This document shows, one piece after another, positions 16,887 to 23,254 of a DNA stretch of 23,254 nucleotides; position 1 is the stretch's first letter; each line of letters begins with the position of its first letter. The stretch spans positions 1-23,254 of the forward strand of contig NZ_CABTZR010000035.1 of assembly GCF_902489365.1 (NCBI RefSeq), read 5' to 3'. The translations under genes were made by a program, and so were the position numbers. The stretch is from an uncultured Corynebacterium sp. (GTDB lineage: Bacteria; Actinomycetota; Actinomycetes; Mycobacteriales; Mycobacteriaceae). A model generated the notes under the pieces. The model worked only from the letters and a program-made list of their open reading frames with translations, ran no database searches and was not told the origin of the DNA.

Positions 16887-17567
16887 TTAGACCAGGCCCA
16901 GCTCCTTGAGGCGCTCCTCCGGATCGTCCTGGTCCGTGGAGATCATCTGCTGCATGATGAGGCCCTCATCGTTATCAACCACGGTGAGGATGGCCGTGTT
17001 GCCCAGCATGGACCAGCCCACGACGCGGCTTCCGCTGTCCTCGATGACACGAGAGCTGCGCAGCTCGGTGAGCACCTGGGTGGTCTGGGAAGCCTTGGTC
17101 TTCGACTTGAAGAACTGGAACTGGCCCACCTCCGAGCCGGAGCAGTTGAAGGAATCCGTCACGCCGTTGGGATCGCAGCGGTCGAATTGAGCGAAGATCT
17201 CCTCTGGGACGAGGCCGCCAAAGATCTCATAAGCCTGCTCCACAGAGTCGGTGAACTTGCCGCTGGGCTCAGCGGACTCGCTGGCGTCCTTGTCTTTGTC
17301 CTTCCGAGCAGCGGAGCTTCCTGCTGTCGAGGATTCATCTTCTGCTTCCGAGCTGTCTGCAGACTCGGACGCAGCGGGAGTGGTCGTCTCGGATTCCTCG
17401 GCGGAGGTGGCCGGGGCCGGCGCGCTGGTCTTCTCCGCGGCGGTGGTTGCTTCGCTCGCAGGTGCCGGCTCAGGGGAGGGCACATCGTCCTTCCCACATG
17501 CGGTGAGCAGGCAGCCGGTGGCAAGCACGGCCGAAGCTGCGGCGGTGAAGCGGGATGTCAAGCGCAC
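16887..17567 (-). CDS. Secreted lipoprotein, unknown function
   Basis: The 226-residue product begins with a lipoprotein signal peptide ending in the lipobox LTAC, so Cys24 should be lipidated and anchor the protein outside the membrane. A long linker of Pro, Ala, Ser, Thr and Glu (about 30-105), including a DKDKD stretch, leads to a globular domain of about 120 residues containing two cysteines (DRCDP and NCSG). I do not recognise that domain. GTG at 17567 is chosen because GAGGAG lies 6 nt in front of it and because it puts the basic n-region (VRLTSR) at the start; the upstream in-frame ATG at 17624 would add 19 residues that do not fit a signal peptide. It lies downstream of the PPA1309-like gene on the same strand. 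Confidence 0.78.
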   Translation of the reverse strand: MRLTSRFTAAASAVLATGCLLTACGKDDVPSPEPAPASEATTAAEKTSAPAPATSAEESETTTPAASESADSSEAEDESSTAGSSAARKDKDKDASESAEPSGKFTDSVEQAYEIFGGLVPEEIFAQFDRCDPNGVTDSFNCSGSEVGQFQFFKSKTKASQTTQVLTELRSSRVIEDSGSRVVGWSMLGNTAILTVVDNDEGLIMQQMISTDQDDPEERLKELGLV

Positions 17568-17644
17568 GAGAGACTCCTCTATCAATTGCGTGCCCAGCCC
17601 GGAGAGCTGAGCACTAATGGCCACTGCATTCTGAGTTTAGTCGA

Positions 17645-18235
17645 TTAGAGTATCTCTTCCGGATCCTGCTCCAACCCGTAGCGTAGGGCAGCGATGACCC
17701 CCGGTGCCACATTCGGACCACCGCGCAGCTGAATATCATCTTCCGCGAAGGGGCCGGCCTCAGCGAGTTCCTCCTCGGTCGGACGCAATTGCAGCAGGGT
17801 GAGCTCGGCGCCGTTCTCGTCGAGCTCCTTGGCATCGACTGTGGAGCTACCGTCCATGGCGGTAGCCCGCAGGACTCCGGAGAAGAGGCGGGCGGGGCGG
17901 GCGTCGCCAAGCGCGGCGTCCGAGGTGTCCTTAAACATGATCTCCTGGGCCAGGATGACGCCGGCGATCTCCTGTGGCCAGGCCAGGCGGGAGACGTAGT
18001 CCGCGAGGTGCTCGGAACCCGGTTCGATGCCTTCCGGCAGCTCCTGCACCACGAGGGTGAGGGGAGAGGAATCATCGACGTCGCCAAGCTGGGCGGCCAC
18101 CAGCTCAGTGGGGACGAGAGCAAAGAGGGTAGGAGGTGCATCCCAACCCTCGGCGTGGATGAAGTCCACGGCTTCGCGCATGGCCTTGTTGAGCGCGCGG
18201 TGTACAGCGGGCTGGGAGGAAGGTTGGGAACTCAT
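17645..18235 (-). CDS. PPA1309 family protein
   Basis: The 196-residue protein belongs by sequence character and position to the PPA1309 family, an uncharacterised group found only in actinobacteria and typically sited between the PDZ protease and the UPF0182 gene. It has no membrane segment or signal peptide. Visible blocks are EGWDAPPTLFALVPT near the start, ADYVSRLAWPQEIAGV in the middle and GGPNVAPGVIAALRYGLEQDP at the end. The protein is strongly acidic. The ATG is preceded by AAGGA with 5 nt spacing. It is divergent from the UPF0182 gene. No role can be stated from the sequence. Confidence 0.82.
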   Translation of the reverse strand: MSSQPSSQPAVHRALNKAMREAVDFIHAEGWDAPPTLFALVPTELVAAQLGDVDDSSPLTLVVQELPEGIEPGSEHLADYVSRLAWPQEIAGVILAQEIMFKDTSDAALGDARPARLFSGVLRATAMDGSSTVDAKELDENGAELTLLQLRPTEEELAEAGPFAEDDIQLRGGPNVAPGVIAALRYGLEQDPEEIL

Positions 18236-18264
18236 AAGCGTCCTTGTTCGTTGACGGTCATAGT

Positions 18265-18283
18265 GCTTCTCTAGACTAGAAGC
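18265..18283. repeat. Inverted repeat GCTTCT-7 nt-AGAAGC between divergent genes
   Basis: Six-base arms flank CTAGACT; the centre also contains CTAG-A-CTAG. It lies in the 90-bp gap between the PPA1309 and UPF0182 genes, upstream of a TATATT box (18294-18299) that may be the -10 of the plus-strand gene. It is a possible operator for one or both promoters. Confidence 0.3.
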
Positions 18284-18293
18284 TTGATACCTC

Positions 18294-18299
18294 TATATT
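18294..18299 (+). promoter_or_regulatory. Possible -10 box (TATATT) for the UPF0182 gene
   Basis: TATATT lies 32 nt upstream of the proposed TTG start, leaving a short leader that contains the ribosome-binding sequence. No good -35 box is found at the usual distance. Confidence 0.3.
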
Positions 18300-18325
18300 C
18301 GCACGACACTTGATTGGAGCTGGAG

Positions 18326-21300
18326 TTGGCTTCCGGACTCAACCGACCCACCGCCCCGATGAAACGTCCGCCCAAATTTCTCTCGTGGGTTGTCGCCATC
18401 ATCGCGGTCCTCTTGTTCATTGGCCCCATGTTGGTGGGCTTCTATACGGATTGGAAGTGGTTCGGCGCGATTGAGTACCGCGGGGTCTTCACCAAGACTC
18501 TGGTGACGCGTATTGTGCTCTTCTTCCTCTTCGGCCTCGTAGCAGCGGCTATTACGTACGTTGCGGGCCTGATTGTGTGGCGGGGGCGCGGGGACTCGAT
18601 GGACATGGCGGATTTCAATTCCCCCGTCTATCAGTACCGTAAGTCCATTGAGAGCACGATGAGTGTCTTCCTCAAGGTCATCCCGGTGCTCGTTGGCGTC
18701 GTTTCCGGCCTGTTGGAGCAAGCCAACTGGCGGACCGTCATGCTCTTCCTCAATTCCCACGATTTTGGGGTGACGGATCCGCAGTTCAACCACGACCTCG
18801 GCTTCTACGCCTTCAGCCTGCCGGTGTGGACGATGTTGGTCAGCGCCTTCTCCATGCTGCTGGCAGTGTGCTTCCTCATTGCTTTGGTGGGGCATTACAT
18901 CCTTGGCGGCATTCGTTTGGGCAACCGCGCTGCGGGTGTGCGTGGTTCGCTATCGAAGTCGGCGCGTACTCAACTTGCCGTGACCGCCGGAATCTGGATG
19001 CTGCTGCAGGTGGCTGGTTACTGGTTGGGCCGCTACCAGCTGCTCTACACCGAGCACTCGCTGTTTACGGGTGGTTCCTACACCGACATCAACGCCTACC
19101 TGCCGGCCAAGATCATCCTCATGATCATCGGCGTTTTCGTGGCCGTGGCAATCTTTTCTGCGGTGGTCATTAAGGACCTGCGTATCCCCGGCCTGGCCGT
19201 GGTGCTCATGGTTTTGTCCTCATTGGTCATCGGCCAGGGCTGGCCGCTCATCATGGAGCGCTTCTCCGTTAACCCGAACCGTCAGGCCAAAGAGGCGGAG
19301 TCCATCTCCCGCAACATCGAGTCCACCCGCTTTGCCTACGGCCTCACCGATGACAAGGTGACCTACGAGGAGAACTGGGGCGCGGAGGACGTCGCCGATG
19401 ACAAGGTTGCTTCCGATGACTCCACTATTTCCAACCTGCGCCTGCTGGACCCGGATATTTTGGCGCCGACGTTTACTCAGATGCAGCAGCTGAAGAACTT
19501 CTATGGTTTCCCAGAGACCCTGGCGATGGACCGCTATGAAATCGACGGCGAACTGCGTGACTTCGTGGTTGCGGCCCGTGAGCTGGATCCGAACGAGCTG
19601 CAGGAAAACCAGCAGAACTGGATTAACCGCCACACCGTGTACACCCACGGCAACGGCTTCATCGCCGCGCAGGCCAACACGGTCGATGAGGTGGCGCGTG
19701 ACGCCGGTTCCGCCCGTGGTGGTTTCCCCATCTTTACGGTGGCTGACCTGCAGACCCAGGCAGGCGAGGACGCTGAAGGTGAGGGCGAGACCCAGAGTGC
19801 TGAGGAATCTCTCGGCATCAAGGTGGACCAGCCGCGCATTTACTACGGCCCAGTGATCGCCAGCGCCCAAGACGGCATGGATTACGCCATCGTGGGCCAG
19901 ACCGGCGATGCCGCCGTGGAGTACGACACCGATACCTCCACCTACACCTACGACGGCAAGGGCGGCGTCGATATCGGCAACATCGTCGACCGCACCGCGT
20001 TTGCCCTGAAGTACCAGGAACTGAACTTCCTGCTTTCGGACCGCGTGGGCTCGGAATCCAAGCTGCTCTATGACCGCGATCCGCGCGAGCGCGTAGAGAA
20101 GGTCGCCCCGTGGCTCACCACGGATTCCTCCACCTACCCGGCCGTCATCGATGGTCGCATCAAGTGGATCGTGGATGGCTACACCACCCTGGATTCCCTG
20201 CCGTACTCGCAGCGCACCTCCCTGACGGAGACCACCCAGGACACGCAGAACCCGACGGGTACGACGCAGCGTTTGGTCAACGATCGGGTGGGCTACATCC
20301 GTAACTCGGTCAAGGCGACTGTCGACGCCTACGATGGCACCGTCGATCTCTACGAGTTCGACACCGAAGACCCCGTGCTCAAGGCGTGGGAGGGCGTGTT
20401 CCCGGGCGTCGTCAAGCCCGAGTCGGAGATTTCCGACGAGCTGCGTCAGCACATGCGTTACCCGGAGGACATGTTTAAGGTACAGCGCAACCTGCTGGCC
20501 AAGTACCACGTGGACGACCCGGGCGTCTTCTTCAACAACGACGCCTTCTGGTCAGTGCCGGAAGACCCGACCGCGGGCGAGGCTCAGGGCCTGAACCAGC
20601 CGCCGTACTACGTGCTGGCTTCCGACCCGGAGACCAATAAGCCGAGCTTCCAGCTCATCACCTCCTATCGTGGTTTGAACCGTCAGTTCCTGTCCGCCCA
20701 CATGGCGGTGTCTTCCGATCCGGATACCTACGGTGACATCACCGTGCGCGTGCTGCCGACGAACACCCAGACCCAGGGCCCGAAGCAGGCACAGGATGCC
20801 ATGATGTCTTCCGACCAGGTGGCGCGTGACCGCACCCTGTGGGAAGGCTCGAATGACCTGAAGAACGGTAACCTGCTGGCCCTGCCGGTGGGTGGGGGAG
20901 AGATCCTCTACTTGGAGCCGATCTACTCGCAGCGTAAGGGCCAGGAGTCTGCGTTCCCGAAGCTGCTGCGCGTGCTCGTTTCCTACAAGGGCCGCGTGGG
21001 CTATGCGCCGACAATTGGTGAGGCCCTAGAGCAGGTTGGCATCGACCCGAAGGCGGCCCAGGACATCACAGAGATTGAGGGTGACTCCGGCAAGGAGACG
21101 GAGAAGGACGGGCAACCTGCCGATGGAGACAAGAAGGGCGCAGAGGACTCTAAGGAATCCGAGGCTTCCGCACCGGCCTCCGCTCCGAAGGCATCGAGTG
21201 AAGGCGAGGCTATCGACGCCATCAACAAGGCTCTCGATGGCGTGGACAAGGCCAAGAACGGCTCCTTCGAGGAGTACGGCAAGGCCCTGGACGAGCTGGA

Positions 21301-21340
21301 TAAGGCAGTGGAGGACTACCGCTCCCTGCAGTCTCAGTAA
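18326..21340 (+). CDS. UPF0182 (COG1615) large membrane protein
   Basis: This protein of about 1004 residues belongs to UPF0182 (Rv3193c in M. tuberculosis). It has seven hydrophobic helices in the first 310 residues (the first at about 18-40), then a large extracellular domain of about 600 residues with family blocks such as NRQAKEAESISRNIESTR, RDPRERVEKVAPWL, and YTTLDSLPYS, and a low-complexity Lys/Glu/Ser/Ala tail ending in a predicted coiled coil (about 905-1004). The role is unknown. No ATG lies near the expected N-terminus: TTG at 18326 has GGAG 6 nt upstream and is preferred, TTG at 18314 would add four residues, and the first ATG is at 18359. No nearby gene shares its strand; two hairpins follow the stop. 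Confidence 0.9.
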   Translation: MASGLNRPTAPMKRPPKFLSWVVAIIAVLLFIGPMLVGFYTDWKWFGAIEYRGVFTKTLVTRIVLFFLFGLVAAAITYVAGLIVWRGRGDSMDMADFNSPVYQYRKSIESTMSVFLKVIPVLVGVVSGLLEQANWRTVMLFLNSHDFGVTDPQFNHDLGFYAFSLPVWTMLVSAFSMLLAVCFLIALVGHYILGGIRLGNRAAGVRGSLSKSARTQLAVTAGIWMLLQVAGYWLGRYQLLYTEHSLFTGGSYTDINAYLPAKIILMIIGVFVAVAIFSAVVIKDLRIPGLAVVLMVLSSLVIGQGWPLIMERFSVNPNRQAKEAESISRNIESTRFAYGLTDDKVTYEENWGAEDVADDKVASDDSTISNLRLLDPDILAPTFTQMQQLKNFYGFPETLAMDRYEIDGELRDFVVAARELDPNELQENQQNWINRHTVYTHGNGFIAAQANTVDEVARDAGSARGGFPIFTVADLQTQAGEDAEGEGETQSAEESLGIKVDQPRIYYGPVIASAQDGMDYAIVGQTGDAAVEYDTDTSTYTYDGKGGVDIGNIVDRTAFALKYQELNFLLSDRVGSESKLLYDRDPRERVEKVAPWLTTDSSTYPAVIDGRIKWIVDGYTTLDSLPYSQRTSLTETTQDTQNPTGTTQRLVNDRVGYIRNSVKATVDAYDGTVDLYEFDTEDPVLKAWEGVFPGVVKPESEISDELRQHMRYPEDMFKVQRNLLAKYHVDDPGVFFNNDAFWSVPEDPTAGEAQGLNQPPYYVLASDPETNKPSFQLITSYRGLNRQFLSAHMAVSSDPDTYGDITVRVLPTNTQTQGPKQAQDAMMSSDQVARDRTLWEGSNDLKNGNLLALPVGGGEILYLEPIYSQRKGQESAFPKLLRVLVSYKGRVGYAPTIGEALEQVGIDPKAAQDITEIEGDSGKETEKDGQPADGDKKGAEDSKESEASAPASAPKASSEGEAIDAINKALDGVDKAKNGSFEEYGKALDELDKAVEDYRSLQSQ

Positions 21341-21348
21341 GTCTGGAT

Positions 21349-21375
21349 AGGTGCCGGTGCAAGAGCCCGGCGCCT
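21349..21375 (+). terminator. Hairpin 1 after the UPF0182 gene
   Basis: AGGTGCCGG and CCGGCGCCT can pair over 9 bp (one G-U) around a 9-nt loop, starting 8 nt after the stop codon. No T-run follows, so it is at best a non-canonical terminator or an mRNA 3'-end stabiliser. Confidence 0.45.
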
Positions 21376-21386
21376 TACCTATGAAA

Positions 21387-21419
21387 TGGCGCCTGCCCAG
21401 GGGATTTGGGTAGGCGCCA
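21387..21419 (+). terminator. Hairpin 2 after the UPF0182 gene
   Basis: TGGCGCCTGCCC pairs with GGGTAGGCGCCA over 12 bp (one G-U) around a 9-nt loop. No T-run follows. Together with the preceding hairpin it separates the UPF0182 gene from the tRNA gene. Both hairpins share the palindromic GGCGCC core and could pair alternatively. Confidence 0.55.
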
Positions 21420-21507
21420 AGGTGTCTGTATAGTTACATCCGTCGCCGGCACACGGGGATACAACCACAGTGTGCTGAAGCGCTTGATGTATGGAAGTGC
21501 ATCTCGA

Positions 21508-21584
21508 CGCGGGGTGGAGCAGCTCGGTAGCTCGCTGGGCTCATAACCCAGAGGTCGTCGGTTCGAATCCGGCCCCCGCTACCA
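21508..21584 (+). tRNA. Initiator tRNA-fMet (CAT)
   Basis: A full 77-nt cloverleaf with encoded CCA. The acceptor arm starts CGCGGGG and ends CCCCGCT-ACCA, leaving a C1-U72 mismatch, and the anticodon stem has the three G-C pairs (GGG/CCC) around a CTCATAA loop. Both features mark the initiator rather than the elongator tRNA. The T arm is GTCGG-TTCGAAT-CCGGC. Its promoter is not clear: the 88 nt between hairpin 2 and the gene include a TATAGT at 21429-21434, which would give a leader of about 67 nt. A strong terminator follows 7 nt later. Confidence 0.95.
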
Positions 21585-21591
21585 ACTTCCG

Positions 21592-21631
21592 AGACCCACC
21601 AGTCCCTTCGGCTGGTGGGTCTTCTCGTTTT
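21592..21631 (+). terminator. Rho-independent terminator after tRNA-fMet
   Basis: AGACCCACCAG pairs perfectly with CTGGTGGGTCT (11 bp) around a 9-nt loop containing TTCG, followed by TCTCGTTTT. This is a standard intrinsic terminator for the tRNA transcript. Confidence 0.85.
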
Positions 21632-21697
21632 GCCGTCCTCGGCCATCGCAGGTTAAGTCATTTGATGATAGATCTAAAGTGTCACTCAGTTACTTGA

Positions 21698-21727
21698 TTG
21701 ACAGCTGTTCGAATGGCCTACTAGGCC
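21698..21727 (+). promoter_or_regulatory. Putative bacteriocin promoter with palindromic operator
   Basis: A perfect TTGACA (21698-21703) is followed after 15 nt by TACTAG (21719-21724), lying inside the perfect 13-nt palindrome GGCCTA-C-TAGGCC (21715-21727). The palindrome would cover the -10 region of the bacteriocin gene 37 nt further on, which suggests repression by a dimeric regulator. The -10 match is poor, so the exact promoter is uncertain. Confidence 0.45.
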
Positions 21728-21763
21728 TTGCCCCCAGTTCCGCTCAAATACAAGGAGACTCGC

Positions 21764-22198
21764 ATGAAACGCACGCTCAAGGGAGTGCTTGCATCCATCG
21801 TGGTTGCTGGACTAGTCCTTGCAACTCCCCAAGCTATTGCCCAAGAAAATCAGTCCGAACCATCCATCCCTTATAGTTTCGAACGAATTTTAACATGGGA
21901 TGAAGAGGGGAACCCCACTTCGGGGGTTGTGACTTTTGATGTGGACACCACAATCATAAAACCTCGGGCCACGGAGAATGTCGGCGGTGGCACCTGGACC
22001 TATGGGAGCCGCTACACATCTGACGGTTCCAAGATTTGCACGTCTAAATACATACACAGGACAAAGACCCACACCGCCACGGCCACTATGGGTACCAAAA
22101 CTAGCTCCAGGACCGCTAAGCCCGGGAGCTGGGCTTCCGCTAGTGTGACAGGCGGGAGCTCCGCGGGAATCTGCAACGCGTACTGGTCCACCCAATAG
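21764..22198 (+). CDS. Lactococcin 972 family bacteriocin precursor
   Basis: The 144-residue precursor has a Sec signal peptide (MKRTLKG, hydrophobic core, cleavage probably after AIA at residue 26). The C-terminal part shows the Lcn972 pattern: GGGTWTYG (74-81), SKYIHRTKTHTAT (94-106), GSWASA (121-126) and NAYW (138-141). Lactococcin 972 is a non-modified peptide that binds lipid II and blocks septum formation in dividing cells; its mature form has 66 residues. Here about 47 residues (27-73) lie between the signal and the conserved domain, and two cysteines (C92, C137) could form a disulfide. AAGGAG lies 6 nt before the ATG, which excludes the in-frame upstream TTG. Composition is lower in GC than the core genes. 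Activity is predicted from the family only. Confidence 0.85.
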   Translation: MKRTLKGVLASIVVAGLVLATPQAIAQENQSEPSIPYSFERILTWDEEGNPTSGVVTFDVDTTIIKPRATENVGGGTWTYGSRYTSDGSKICTSKYIHRTKTHTATATMGTKTSSRTAKPGSWASASVTGGSSAGICNAYWSTQ

Positions 22199-22216
22199 GT
22201 CCTTTCGTTAGGTCTC

Positions 22217-22792
22217 ATGAACAAATTCATTCTCCCGACAGTCTGCCTAGCCATCGCCGTGGGTTATGCATTTTCCCATGCAACATCAACAGCTATGCTC
22301 GAAGGGCAGGCGAACGGGCTACTTTTCTCACGCAATCTAGTGGGGCAAATCATGGGGTCGGCGTCTTTATGGATAAGCTGCGCATTTCTGGCAGGAAAAT
22401 CCATATCGGGCAGAACACTACTCTCATCGTTTGTCGGAGTACTTACACTCCTTTTTATGTTGGCAGTCCACTATGCGACGGGCGCGCTTCTCGGATTTTT
22501 TTCATCTAGTATTTTTTCTGATAACCAGATTTGGTTCCTCGCTTCATTGCCTGCAGGAATGATATTTGGCTTATTAGGCTCTTTATCGAACAGAATCCCT
22601 TTGCTTAGCTTAATTCTCGCATTGTGTTTCTTAGCTGAACCTTTCGTAGTTGGATATATACCCGGGTTGAAATCTCTTCCCTGGACAACTGTTCTCGCCG
22701 GCCAGATTGCCGGAATTTTCTTGATATGTGTTGGTATTCTTATTGTTTATATAGGCTGCAAGGAAGCCGTTAAGCATGGTAGAAATGGGTAA
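22217..22792 (+). CDS. Six-helix membrane protein, candidate bacteriocin immunity factor
   Basis: The 191-residue protein is almost wholly hydrophobic, with about six membrane helices (roughly 4-22, 44-62, 68-95, 102-124, 127-146 and 155-182) and a basic C-terminal tail (CKEAVKHGRNG) that should be cytoplasmic. I cannot name its family with confidence; size and layout recall small actinobacterial membrane families such as DUF6518. It starts 18 nt after the bacteriocin stop with only a weak AGG before the ATG, so it is probably read from the same mRNA. Its position suggests immunity or export. The usual Lcn972 partners, a larger multi-TM immunity protein and an ABC ATPase, are not seen here. 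GC is about 38% in its middle, far below the core genes. Confidence 0.65.
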   Translation: MNKFILPTVCLAIAVGYAFSHATSTAMLEGQANGLLFSRNLVGQIMGSASLWISCAFLAGKSISGRTLLSSFVGVLTLLFMLAVHYATGALLGFFSSSIFSDNQIWFLASLPAGMIFGLLGSLSNRIPLLSLILALCFLAEPFVVGYIPGLKSLPWTTVLAGQIAGIFLICVGILIVYIGCKEAVKHGRNG

Positions 22793-23051
22793 CATACTTC
22801 TATACGGGGTTAGCTCCGAGCAATCTTGGGACGTAGCGGAACAACTGGCGGCAACCTTTTCTGTAATAGTTACAGATGATGAAATTCAGTACGATTTCCC
22901 AAGGGATATTACAGTCGTGCAAGAGGATGAAGATTTACCTGAATTATCCCCTCTAAGAGAGGTTTATCGTGTTTTCGACGTCAGCGATGAACCAGGATCG
23001 GTAGCGCGAAAGATCTGTATCGATGAATACTTTGAAAACTTCAGCATCTGA
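22776..23051 (+). CDS. Small acidic protein of unknown function in the bacteriocin cassette
   Basis: This 91-residue protein overlaps the membrane-protein gene by 17 nt, which suggests translational coupling. It has no signal peptide or membrane helix and is rich in Asp and Glu (for example VVQEDEDLPELSP). The N-terminus NILLYGVSSEQSWDVAEQLAATF resembles a beta-strand, loop and helix start of a Rossmann-like fold, but no binding motif can be confirmed. AAGGA lies 11 nt before the ATG at 22776; the in-frame ATG at 22785 is an alternative. I do not recognise the family. By position it may be a cytosolic accessory or immunity component. Confidence 0.55.
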   Translation: MVEMGNILLYGVSSEQSWDVAEQLAATFSVIVTDDEIQYDFPRDITVVQEDEDLPELSPLREVYRVFDVSDEPGSVARKICIDEYFENFSI

Positions 23052-23254
23052 CTAGTCAGGCACCCTCTGCTGTCCCCTCCGGTGGGAGCATTGTTTTTGC
23101 AGCTCTCAATTCCTATGGACCACCAAATACCAAGGAAGCTGAAAGGTCTTTCAGGGTACTTGAGAACCTTGACAAGTCGGATGTGAGCAAGCACTTTTTG
23201 GGAACACATAAGGCGATGCAGGCGCCTGGAATAGAGATCTGCTCCCCTGAGGAA
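23036..23254 (+). pseudogene. Open frame without a start codon, running off the window
   Basis: In this frame 73 codons are open to the window end, reading through PSGGSIVFAALNSYGPP and SFRVLENLDKSDVSKHF. No ATG, GTG or TTG lies in the first 50 codons, and stops close the frame just upstream. The amino-acid make-up looks protein-like. It may be the 5'-truncated relic of a gene, a gene frameshifted at its start, or chance. I do not recognise the family; the continuation lies outside the window. Confidence 0.25.

Noticed and set aside
19220..20509. 429-codon open frame on the minus strand inside the UPF0182 gene
   Set aside because: High-GC coding sequence often leaves long antisense frames; the plus strand has clear family similarity and this frame shows no domain.
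21707..21714. GTTCGAAT repeated from the tRNA T arm, considered as an attachment-site copy
   Set aside because: Only 8 bp match, flanks differ, and no integrase is visible; chance is more likely.
23092..23209. Short alternative frames at the right edge (a 23-codon plus frame from 23114 and a minus frame)
   Set aside because: They are short, lack ribosome-binding sequences and compete with the longer open frame in the same place.
1..23254. CRISPR arrays, insertion sequences and riboswitches
   Set aside because: No regularly spaced repeats, transposase motifs with terminal repeats, or known riboswitch cores were seen by eye.

Overview
This window looks like chromosomal DNA of a Corynebacterium. 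The evidence is high GC in the conserved part (a sample line at 12541-12600 is about 67% GC), actinobacteria-only families (DUF3107, DUF3152, TIGR02569, PPA1309, UPF0182), AdnA/AdnB in place of RecBCD, and a gene order that closely follows the Mycobacterium tuberculosis block around Rv3193c-Rv3211. The species cannot be fixed from sequence alone.

Region 1 (1-493, minus) is the N-terminal part of a DEAD-box helicase that runs off the left edge. Region 2 (597-12892, plus) is a dense genome-maintenance run: DUF3107, a membrane-anchored DUF3152 metalloprotease-like protein, a TIGR02569 protein, AdnA, AdnB, a CglK-type potassium channel, NudC and UvrD2. AdnA/AdnB overlap by 8 nt, cglK/nudC by 1 nt and nudC/uvrD2 by about 30 nt, so co-translation is likely. 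AdnA has lost the Walker A lysine but keeps its nuclease and Fe-S cysteines, AdnB keeps both activities, and UvrD2 carries a CCHC rather than a four-cysteine element.

Region 3 (12889-18235) alternates strands: an orphan E1-like 'cyclodehydratase' (minus) whose stop codon overlaps that of uvrD2, a YgjP/M48-like zinc peptidase (plus), a DUF2342 zinc metalloprotease-like protein (minus), a PDZ-Lon-like protease (plus), a lipoprotein (minus) and a PPA1309 family protein (minus). Several of these genes have a TAnnnT -10 element only 6-8 nt before the start codon, which suggests leaderless transcripts. Region 4 (18326-21340, plus) is a large UPF0182 membrane protein followed by two tandem hairpins.

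Region 5 starts with an initiator tRNA-Met (21508-21584) and a strong terminator. Beyond them composition changes sharply (about 38% GC at 22561-22620) and an accessory cassette appears: a secreted lactococcin-972-like bacteriocin, a six-helix membrane protein, a small acidic protein, and an open frame without a usable start that reaches the window end. This cassette is the most likely place for something undescribed: a bacteriocin with an extended N-terminal segment and two cysteines, next to membrane and acidic partners that I do not recognise as the usual Lcn972 immunity/ABC pair.
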